This document shows positions 58,235-64,000 of a stretch of 64,000 nucleotides of DNA, in pieces. Numbering within the stretch: position 1 is the stretch's first letter; every line of letters starts with the position of its first letter. The stretch is from Verrucosispora sioxanthis (GTDB lineage: Bacteria; Actinomycetota; Actinomycetes; Mycobacteriales; Micromonosporaceae), in contig NZ_SAIY01000001.1 in NCBI RefSeq assembly GCF_010560025.1, positions 806,001-870,000 on the forward strand, in the 5' to 3' direction. The notes under the pieces are model-generated. The model saw nothing but the letters and a program-made list of their open reading frames with translations, was not told the origin of the DNA and did no database searches. The translations under genes were made by a program, and so were the position numbers.

Positions 58235-59176
58235 TCAGCGAAAATGGTCCCAACCGGGCGGGCCGTCGAACGGTCGGCCGTCCACGGTCACGCCGGCACC
58301 CTCGGTCACCCGACCGATCGCCCGCCAGCCCGCTGGCAGGGCCGTCGCCGGGGGAAAGGTCGCCGCCAGCGCGTGGTCGTCGCCACCGGCCAGCAGCCAG
58401 GCGTACGGGTCGACGCCGAGCGCCTGCGCGGCGTCGCGCATCTGCGGCGGCACCTCGAAGGCGTCCCGGGTGATGTCGACGGCCACCCCGCTGGCCTTCG
58501 CCACGTGCCCCAGGTCGGCGAGCAGCCCGTCCGAGACGTCGATCATGGCGGTGGCGCCGAGCCGGGCTGCCTGCGGTCCGGCCCGGTAGGGCACCTCCGG
58601 CCGTCGATACGCCTCGACCAGCAGCCGGGGCGTCCGGAAACCACGGGAGAGCACGGTGAACCCGGCCGCCGCGTACCCGGTGCGACCGGCCAGGGCGAGC
58701 AGGTCACCGGGTCGGGCACCGGCCCGGGTGACCGGTGACCGACCGCCCAGGTCACCGAGCGCGGTGACCGCGATGGTGAGCGTGGGGCTGGCCGACATGT
58801 CCCCGCCCACCACGCTGGCCCCGACCCCGGCCGCCTCGGCGCCGAGACCGTCGGCGAGCTGCTCCATCCATCCGGTCTCCATGTCGGCGGGTACGCAGAG
58901 CGCCACCAGCAGGGCCGTCGGCTCGGCCCCCATGGCCGCCACGTCGGCTAGGTTCGCCGCCGCCGCCCGCCGACCGATGTCGTGTGCGCCGGACCAGTCG
59001 CGGCGGAAGTGCCGTCCCTCGACCAGCACGTCGGTGGTGGCGACAACCCGGGCGTCCGGCGCGGCGACCACCGCCGCGTCGTCCCCCGGGCCGAGCAGCA
59101 CCGTCGCGCCGTACGACAACCGGGCGGTCACCCGGTCGATCAGCCCGAACTCGCCGACACCCGCGACGCTCACCAC
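58235..59176 (-). CDS. thiL: thiamine-monophosphate kinase ThiL
   Basis: Makes thiamine diphosphate from thiamine monophosphate and ATP. 313 residues of the PurM/ThiL fold: GPGDDAAVVAAPDARVVATTD, DIGRRAAAANLADVAAMGAEP, SVVGGDMSASPTLTIAVTALG and MIDVSDGLLADLGHVAKASG. GTG at 59176 follows GGGGGAG; a second GTG 3 nt downstream is an alternative. Upstream lies the 80-bp tandem repeat. Confidence 0.95.
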   Translation of the reverse strand: MVSVAGVGEFGLIDRVTARLSYGATVLLGPGDDAAVVAAPDARVVATTDVLVEGRHFRRDWSGAHDIGRRAAAANLADVAAMGAEPTALLVALCVPADMETGWMEQLADGLGAEAAGVGASVVGGDMSASPTLTIAVTALGDLGGRSPVTRAGARPGDLLALAGRTGYAAAGFTVLSRGFRTPRLLVEAYRRPEVPYRAGPQAARLGATAMIDVSDGLLADLGHVAKASGVAVDITRDAFEVPPQMRDAAQALGVDPYAWLLAGGDDHALAATFPPATALPAGWRAIGRVTEGAGVTVDGRPFDGPPGWDHFR

Positions 59177-59190
59177 GACACTCCCCCGCG

Positions 59191-59368
59191 CTCGCTGCGC
59201 TCGCTCACGACGGCACTCCGCTCCGCTGCGTACCGCCGTGAGGCACCACCGCCCTGAGCCTGATGGCTCGCTCGCTGCGCTCGCTCACGACGGCACTCCG
59301 CTCCGCTGCGTACCGCCGTGAGGCACCACCGCCCTGAGCCTGATGGCTCGCTCGCTGCGCTCGCTCAC
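59191..59368. repeat. 80-bp perfect tandem repeat, 2.2 copies (SERSERA-type element)
   Basis: 59191-59270 and 59271-59350 are identical 80-bp units, followed by an 18-bp partial third copy. On the minus strand each unit begins GTGAGCGAGCGCAGCGAGC and would read VSERSERAIRLRAVV. This CTCGCTGCGCTCGCTC core recurs in actinobacterial intergenic DNA (recalled, not searched). It is not a gene. Confidence 0.9.
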
Positions 59369-59464
59369 TGCTTCTCCTTGGCCACCGATCGGGATCAGCC
59401 CTGGTCCGTAAGGTACTTTCTCCCTTCGGGCCGCCTTGCCGGCGGCGACGGAGGGAGGTCGAGC

Positions 59465-59698
59465 GTGGTACAGGCGTACATCCTCATCCAGACAGAGGTC
59501 GGCCGGGCACGTGACGTGGCCGGTCTCATCGCGGACCTCGCCGGCGTGGTCCGCGTCGACGCGGTCACCGGGCCGTACGACGTGGTCGTGCTCACCGAGG
59601 CGAACACCGTCGACGAGCTCGGCAAGCTCATCGTCAGCAAGGTGCAGATGGTGCCCGGCATCACCCGCACGCTCACGTGTTCGGTGGTGCGCCTGTAA
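59465..59698 (+). CDS. stand-alone Lrp/AsnC ligand-binding domain protein
   Basis: 77 residues consisting only of the RAM/Lrp ligand-binding domain: VQAYILIQTEVGRARDVAG, VVRVDAVTGPYDVVVLTEA and VPGITRTLTCSVVRL. There is no helix-turn-helix, so it cannot bind DNA by itself; relatives form decamers that may bind amino acids or modulate partners. GTG at 59465 has GGAGGGAGG 6 nt upstream. Directly followed by the DUF3515 gene. Confidence 0.9.
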   Translation: MVQAYILIQTEVGRARDVAGLIADLAGVVRVDAVTGPYDVVVLTEANTVDELGKLIVSKVQMVPGITRTLTCSVVRL

Positions 59699-60319
59699 GT
59701 GGACGAGCACTCGAACTCCCCTGTCGCCCAGGTCGACCGGCCGGACGCGAAGGCACCCGACCGGACAAACCGCAGCGCGGCGCTGATCGCCACCGCGGTG
59801 GCGCTGCCGGTGACCCTGCTGGTGGGCGCGCTCGCGCTGAACCGTCTCTCGCCGGAGGAGCCGGCCGCCGCGCCGCAGCCGTCGGCGAGCACACCCGGCC
59901 CGATCTCCACCGCGCCGGTCGAGATGGCCGCTCCCCAACTCGGCGAGCGCCCGACCGTCGTCTGCCGTGCCCTGTTGTCGCAACTGCCCGACTCGATCCG
60001 CGACCTGCCGCAACGACCGGTGAGCGCCGGTCCCGAGCAGAACGCCGCGTACGGCGACCCGGCGGTCACGGTGGCCTGTGGTGGTGCCGAGCCGCAGGTG
60101 CGGCCCGACGACCACCTCTACCTGGTCAACTCGGTCTGCTGGTACGCGGTGGAGGGGCCTGACGCGACGGAGTTGACCACGGTCGACCGGGAGACGGCGG
60201 TGACCCTGCGGGTACCGAACTTCCACGGCGAGGCGTTGCAGTGGGCCTCCCCGGTCTCCGCCACCATCGTCGAGTCGATCCGGTCCTCCGGCACGGCACC
60301 GTCCGGCTGCACCTCCTGA
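59699..60319 (+). CDS. DUF3515 membrane-anchored exported protein
   Basis: 206 residues: a short cytoplasmic N-terminus, one membrane helix (AALIATAVALPVTLLVGALAL), a Pro/Ser linker and an extracytoplasmic domain with four cysteines (VVCRAL, VACGG, SVCWYA, SGCTS). DUF3515 members lie next to ddl in Actinobacteria (Rv2980-Rv2981c). The GTG begins at the base after the upstream stop, so translation is probably coupled. Confidence 0.9.
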   Translation: MDEHSNSPVAQVDRPDAKAPDRTNRSAALIATAVALPVTLLVGALALNRLSPEEPAAAPQPSASTPGPISTAPVEMAAPQLGERPTVVCRALLSQLPDSIRDLPQRPVSAGPEQNAAYGDPAVTVACGGAEPQVRPDDHLYLVNSVCWYAVEGPDATELTTVDRETAVTLRVPNFHGEALQWASPVSATIVESIRSSGTAPSGCTS

Positions 60320-60320
60320 C

Positions 60321-60353
60321 GCCCCGGGGCCGGCCCCGTCCGGTGCCGGGGCT
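60321..60353. terminator. terminator between DUF3515 and ddl
   Basis: An imperfect GC stem (GCCCCGGGGCCGG with CCGGTGCCGGGGC, 11 of 13 paired) lies between the convergent stops. Confidence 0.5.
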
Positions 60354-60377
60354 GCGCGTCGAGCAGCGCGGCGGGGC

Positions 60378-61484
60378 TCAGTACTGCCCGGGCCCCCGGG
60401 TCAGCGCCGTCCGGATGAGCCGGTCGACCAGCTTCGGGTACTCCAGCCCGGCGGCCGCCCACATCCTCGGGAACATCGACGTCGGCGTGAAACCGGGCAT
60501 CGTGTTGATCTCGTTGAGGTAGACGTCGAGGTCGGGCGTGACGAAGAAGTCGACCCGGGCCAGGCCGGCGCAGTCCAGCGCGGTGAACGCGCGTACGGCG
60601 TAGTCGCGTACCTGCCGGGTGACCCGCTCCGGCAGGTCGGCGGGGATGTCGTACTCGCAGGCGGTCTCCGCGTCAATGTACTTGGCCTCGAAGTCGTAGA
60701 AGTCGTAGTCGCCGACCACCCGCACCTCGGCCAGCACGGACGCCTCCGGCGCGCCACCGGCCTCGCCCTCCAGCACGCCGCACTCGATCTCCCGACCGAC
60801 GATGGCGCCCTCGACCAGCACCTTGCCGTCGATCTGCCGGGCGGTGGCGAGGGCCGCGTCCAGGTCGTCCCAGTCGGTGACCTTGGTGATGCCGAAGGAG
60901 GAGCCGGCCCGGGAGGGCTTGACGAAGACCGGTAGGCCCAACCGTCGCTTGTCCGCCTCGCTGAGCGTTGTCCCGCTGCGGAGCACCGCGTACGGACCGA
61001 CCGGGATGCCCTCGGCGGCGCAGAGCTTCTTGGTGAACTCCTTGTCCATCGCGGCGGCCGAGGCGAAGACCTTCGCTCCGACGTACGGGATGCCGGCCAT
61101 CTCCAGCATGCCCTGGATGGTGCCGTCCTCACCGTAGGCGCCGTGCAGGACCGGGAAGACGACGTCCACGTCGGCGAGCGCCCGGGGCCCCTCGGTCGGG
61201 TCGAGCACCAGCAGTCCACCGCCGGTGGGGTCGGCACGCAGCACGATGTCCGTGCCGGACGCCGCGGTGATCTCCGGTAGCCGGCGGGCGTTGATGGCCA
61301 ACTGACCGGGGTCACCGCTGGTGAGTACCCACTGGCCGGCTCGGGTGATACCGACCGGTACCACCTCGAACTCGTCCGGGTCCAGCGCGCCGAGCACACT
61401 GCCGGCGCTGACGCACGAGATGCCGTGTTCCGGGCTGCGGCCGCCGAAGACGATCGCCACGCGGGTCTTGCCTGGGGTGGTCAC
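60378..61484 (-). CDS. ddl: D-alanine--D-alanine ligase
   Basis: Makes the D-Ala-D-Ala end of peptidoglycan stems. 368 residues of the ATP-grasp family: [56 protein letters not shown] and [35 protein letters not shown]. Length is normal for the long actinobacterial Ddl. GTG at 61484 has GGAAAGG 8 nt upstream. The much longer reading to 62033 has no support. Confidence 0.95.
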   Translation of the reverse strand: MTTPGKTRVAIVFGGRSPEHGISCVSAGSVLGALDPDEFEVVPVGITRAGQWVLTSGDPGQLAINARRLPEITAASGTDIVLRADPTGGGLLVLDPTEGPRALADVDVVFPVLHGAYGEDGTIQGMLEMAGIPYVGAKVFASAAAMDKEFTKKLCAAEGIPVGPYAVLRSGTTLSEADKRRLGLPVFVKPSRAGSSFGITKVTDWDDLDAALATARQIDGKVLVEGAIVGREIECGVLEGEAGGAPEASVLAEVRVVGDYDFYDFEAKYIDAETACEYDIPADLPERVTRQVRDYAVRAFTALDCAGLARVDFFVTPDLDVYLNEINTMPGFTPTSMFPRMWAAAGLEYPKLVDRLIRTALTRGPGQY

Positions 61485-61633
61485 TGTGATCACCTTTCCG
61501 GGACGCACTGCTGGCGCTCTCCCGGATGACCTTACTGTGCGTGGCGGGTGGAGGTAGTCGATACCCTGCGGCAACGCAGCACGGCCGCAAACGGTCAACC
61601 AGTCATATACGCAACGTAACCACACCAGGGTGG

Positions 61634-61870
61634 TCAGCCGGCCAGCTCGCGCTCGCCGTACGCGTGTCGGCGACCGATGGCGAGCACCTTGACCCGCTGC
61701 CGGCCGGCCCGCACCATGCCCAGCGCCATGAAGGCCCCGGCGATCCGGTCGGCCGCCTCGCGGCTGCTCGCGCCGACCACCTGGCGGCGACGCTCGGGTG
61801 CCAGCCGCTCGTTGCGGCCGTCCACCTCGTACGGGCGCACGTCGGTCAGCACCACCAGGAAACGTGTCAT
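61634..61870 (-). CDS. small hypothetical protein
   Basis: 78 residues ([55 protein letters not shown]). Codon third positions are almost all G/C, as in the neighbouring real genes. There is no convincing Shine-Dalgarno or -10 at the ATG 61870. I do not recognise a family. Confidence 0.55.
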   Translation of the reverse strand: MTRFLVVLTDVRPYEVDGRNERLAPERRRQVVGASSREAADRIAGAFMALGMVRAGRQRVKVLAIGRRHAYGERELAG

Positions 61871-62063
61871 CGCCGGCCGCCCCGGCGCTCGCCGAAAACC
61901 CGCTGACCAGTCCGCACGTCGATTCCCTTCCGGTGGCCGACCAACTGGCGTGGCACGCGGCGGTCAGGTACGGGGGAAAACCCGACCGCCGCGCGCCCCA
62001 TCCCCTCCGGTCGCTCACCACCACCGTCGCCACGACAACCGGCGGTGAGGACGCGCTAACAGA

Positions 62064-62092
62064 TTGACAGCCTCATGGGCATGAATGCAACT
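62064..62092 (+). promoter_or_regulatory. possible promoter for the XRE gene
   Basis: A consensus TTGACA at 62064-62069 is followed about 17 nt on by GCAACT (62087-62092), in an AT-richer stretch. The leaderless -10 GACTAT at 62134-62139 is an alternative. Confidence 0.35.
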
Positions 62093-62133
62093 CTCACTGG
62101 CGTTCTCTCATGTACAGCTTCCCAAATACGTGC

Positions 62134-62139
62134 GACTAT
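62134..62139 (+). promoter_or_regulatory. -10 element GACTAT of the XRE gene (leaderless)
   Basis: GACTAT lies 6 nt before the ATG at 62146. Confidence 0.4.
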
Positions 62140-62145
62140 CTATGT

Positions 62146-62991
62146 ATGGCTCCGAAGACCGCCCGCGCCCGCCGGTTGGGCATCGCCCTGCGCCACCATC
62201 GCGAGGCCGCCGGCCTCACCCTGGAGACCGCGGCTGACGAGATCAACAGCACCCGCAGCACGCTCTCCCGCTACGAGAACGCGCAGACCCTGGTCAACCC
62301 GGCCACCGTGCGCGCCCTGCTCACCCTCTACGGGGTCGGCGCGGACGAGGTCGCGGCCGCCGTCCAGCTCGCCAAGGACGCGCGCAAGCCGGGTTGGTGG
62401 GTTTCCTACTCGTACCTGCTCGACCGGCGCACCATCGACTTCATCGCGTTGGAGGCCGAGGCGGTGGCCATCGCGAACTTCGAGCCGTCGGTGGTGCCGG
62501 GGCTGCTGCAGACCGCCGACTACATCCGCGGCGTGATGCGCGGCGGGCCGCACACCCTCAGCGACAACGACGTCGAGGAACGGGTACGCATGCGACTGGA
62601 CCGGCAGCAGCGGGTCTTCGAGGAGGACCCGCCGATCTTCGACGCGATTCTCGACGAGGCCGCGCTGCTGCGCCCGGTGGGTGACGACGCCGCGCAGCAG
62701 GGCCAGCTGAGCCACCTGCTCAAGATGAGCGAGCTGCCGAACATCACCGTGCAGGTGATCCCGTTGGCCGCCGGCTACCACCGGGGCACCCGGGGTTCCC
62801 TGCACATCCTCGAATTCGCCGACCCGGAGGATCCGATCATCGCCTCCGTGGAGACGGTCGCCGGACAGATGATCCTCGATCGTCCCGGCGACCTGCGTAC
62901 CTGCACCAAGATCATGGAACACCTGCGCACCGTCGCACTCAGCCCGACGGACAGTCGCGAGGCAATCTTCGAACTCCTGAAGGGACGGTAA
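62146..62991 (+). CDS. XRE-family DUF5753-type transcriptional regulator
   Basis: 281 residues. The N-terminal helix-turn-helix reads GIALRHHREAAGLTLETAAD and STRSTLSRYENAQTLVNPAT. The rest is a DUF5753 effector-like domain with EPSVVPGLLQTADYIRGVM. The gene is 4 nt from the DUF397 gene, the standard pair of a DUF397 small protein with a DUF5753 regulator in Streptomyces and Micromonospora. ATG at 62146; the longer reading from 62110 is less likely. Confidence 0.9.
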   Translation: MAPKTARARRLGIALRHHREAAGLTLETAADEINSTRSTLSRYENAQTLVNPATVRALLTLYGVGADEVAAAVQLAKDARKPGWWVSYSYLLDRRTIDFIALEAEAVAIANFEPSVVPGLLQTADYIRGVMRGGPHTLSDNDVEERVRMRLDRQQRVFEEDPPIFDAILDEAALLRPVGDDAAQQGQLSHLLKMSELPNITVQVIPLAAGYHRGTRGSLHILEFADPEDPIIASVETVAGQMILDRPGDLRTCTKIMEHLRTVALSPTDSREAIFELLKGR

Positions 62992-62995
62992 CGCG

Positions 62996-63196
62996 ATGAC
63001 ACCGGAGATCAGCGCGGCGGTGGCCGTGACGGGATGGCGCAAAAGCAGCCACAGCGGCGACGAGGGAGCCTGCGTCGAGATGGCGGTCGTCCCCGGCATC
63101 GTCGCCGTGCGCGACTCCAAGGACCCGCACGGCCCCCTGCTGAGCTTCCCGCCGGCCGCGTGGCGCGCCTTCACCCAGGCACCGCCAACCCGCTGA
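62996..63196 (+). CDS. DUF397 protein
   Basis: 66 residues with the DUF397 pattern WRKSSHSGDEGACVEMAV and VAVRDSKDPHGPLLSF. It works with its upstream XRE partner; in Streptomyces such pairs behave like regulatory or toxin-antitoxin-like units. ATG at 62996 follows GAAGGGACGG. Confidence 0.93.
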   Translation: MTPEISAAVAVTGWRKSSHSGDEGACVEMAVVPGIVAVRDSKDPHGPLLSFPPAAWRAFTQAPPTR

Positions 63197-63224
63197 GCCT
63201 CGGAGGAACCGCACCCCAGTGCCG

Positions 63225-63261
63225 CTGACCGGGCCGGTAAGGGCACCGCCGGCCCGGTCAG
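63225..63261. terminator. terminator between DUF397 and ROK genes
   Basis: Perfect 13-bp stem (63225-63237 with 63249-63261), 11-nt loop, between convergent genes. Confidence 0.7.
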
Positions 63262-63280
63262 CCCCTCCGCCGTCGCCCGC

Positions 63281-64000
63281 TCAGTCGCCGACCAGCGGCG
63301 GCGGCGACGGCAACGCACGGATCGCCTCCAGCGCCGCCAGCGCCACGCCCCGCGCACCGGCCATGTCGCGGTCCGGCACCAGGGCGAAGGTGGCCAGGGC
63401 GGCCTGCTCCGCCCGGAGCAGCGTGTGCTCCCGCACGGCGGCCAGGAACCAGTCGCGGAACGCCGGGTCCGTCTCCACCACCCCGCCGCCGACGAAGTAC
63501 GCGTGCGGATCGGTGAAGTTCGCCGCGATGGTGAACAGGGCACCGAGCGCCCTGGCCTGCTGGGCGAAGATCTCCCGGGCCAGCTCGTCGCCCCGCTCGC
63601 CGTAGCCGCGTACCAGCTTCGCCGCCCGCTGCGGCGACTCACCGGCCAGTGCATGCCCCGGGAAGCGGGTCAACCAGTACGGCAGCAGATTGTGCTCGAT
63701 CGCGGTCAACGACACGACGCTCTCGACGTCACCGGCGAACCCGCAGGCGCAGGTCGGCACCGGCTGTCCCGGTGCCAACACGGTGGTCAGCGGAATCTGC
63801 ACGTGCCCCAGTTCGCCGGCCATCCCCGCCGCCCCGGAGATCACCCGGCCGTGCTCGACCAGGCCACCACCCAGTCCGGTGCCGACGATCGCCGACACCG
63901 ACGAGCGCCGCATCGCGTCGGTCCCGAAATGAACGTGATGGGCGTAGAGCGCGGCCGCGTTGCCGTCGTTGTGGTAGATCACCGGCAGCCCCAACCGACG
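63281..64000 (-). CDS. ROK family protein (5' end beyond window)
   Basis: 240 residues are visible of a ROK-family sugar kinase or repressor. They start within the RRLGLPVIYHNDGNA strand (NDGNAAAL metal/ATP region). Also present are SAIVGTGLGGGLV, GMAGELGHVQIPL and a CACGFAGDVES cysteine motif related to the ROK zinc site. The N-terminal half lies right of the window, so kinase versus repressor cannot be separated. The readable frame ends at 63281. Confidence 0.88.
   Translation of the reverse strand, partial: RRLGLPVIYHNDGNAAALYAHHVHFGTDAMRRSSVSAIVGTGLGGGLVEHGRVISGAAGMAGELGHVQIPLTTVLAPGQPVPTCACGFAGDVESVVSLTAIEHNLLPYWLTRFPGHALAGESPQRAAKLVRGYGERGDELAREIFAQQARALGALFTIAANFTDPHAYFVGGGVVETDPAFRDWFLAAVREHTLLRAEQAALATFALVPDRDMAGARGVALAALEAIRALPSPPPLVGD

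Noticed and set aside
59285..60226. Minus-strand open frame covering the Lrp-like and DUF3515 genes and the tandem repeat
   Set aside because: Antisense to two clear genes; its tail reads VSERSERA from the repeat, so it is repeat-derived.

Overview
The window is very GC-rich, has strong G/C preference at third codon positions and many GTG starts, and carries a gene order shared across high-GC Actinobacteria (the blocks rlmN-cdsA-frr-pyrH-tsf-rpsB, rnhB-lepB-rplS-trmD-rimM-KH-rpsP, ffh-glnD-glnB-amtB-ftsY-smc, mutM-rnc-DUF177-sepIVA and coaD-rsmD-recG-fakA-rpmB-thiL-ddl). The hairpin repeats, the 80-bp SERSERA-type repeat, leaderless starts and the XRE/DUF397 pair all point to a Micromonosporaceae member, most probably Micromonospora or a close relative. 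It is a core chromosomal region. I see no insertion sequence, prophage, CRISPR array, tRNA or rRNA.

Layout: 1-2.8 kb holds a metallo-beta-lactamase-fold protein running off the left edge, a DUF2631 membrane protein and a DivIVA-domain protein. 2.8-9.0 kb is the minus-strand block rlmN, cdsA, frr, pyrH, tsf, rpsB (translation, ribosome recycling, UMP and phospholipid synthesis). 9.4-14.8 kb has a membrane protein divergent from yraN-comM-dprA, then xerC. 15-17.5 kb has a class V aminotransferase, an M23 peptidase and a methyltransferase. 17.6-23.6 kb is the minus-strand ribosome/secretion block (DUF2469, rnhB, NUDIX, two lepB, rplS, trmD, rimM, KH protein, rpsP). 23.8-27.9 kb has DUF402, proS, an amidohydrolase and an Uma2 protein. 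27.9-43.4 kb has ffh, the nitrogen operon amtB-glnB-glnD with a candidate GlnR operator, a phosphotransferase, ftsY, phoD, a DinB protein, a HAD hydrolase, smc and a small coiled-coil protein. 43.7-46.0 kb carries two exported proteins (CAP domain, GH114-like lipoprotein). 46.0-51.5 kb is mutM, rnc, plsX, rpmF, DUF177, sepIVA, coaD, rsmD. 51.7-57.6 kb has an LPxTG-type surface protein, recG, a fakA-like kinase and rpmB. 57.7-64 kb has GNAT, thiL, a stand-alone Lrp ligand-binding domain, DUF3515, ddl, an XRE/DUF397 pair and a ROK protein running off the right edge.

Functionally most genes serve translation and ribosome maturation, co-translational targeting and export (ffh, ftsY, two signal peptidases), nitrogen sensing, chromosome structure and recombination (smc, xerC, recG, comM, dprA), and envelope synthesis (cdsA, plsX, fakA, ddl, sepIVA). 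Two non-coding features stand out: a family of long intergenic hairpins whose paired arms covary between three copies, each just downstream of a minus-strand gene; and a perfect 80-bp tandem repeat between thiL and the Lrp-like gene. A third notable pattern is technical or evolutionary: at least twelve apparent single-base losses, nearly all assignable to short G/C runs, break six genes, and each would be repaired by restoring one base. This looks more like consensus error than gene decay.
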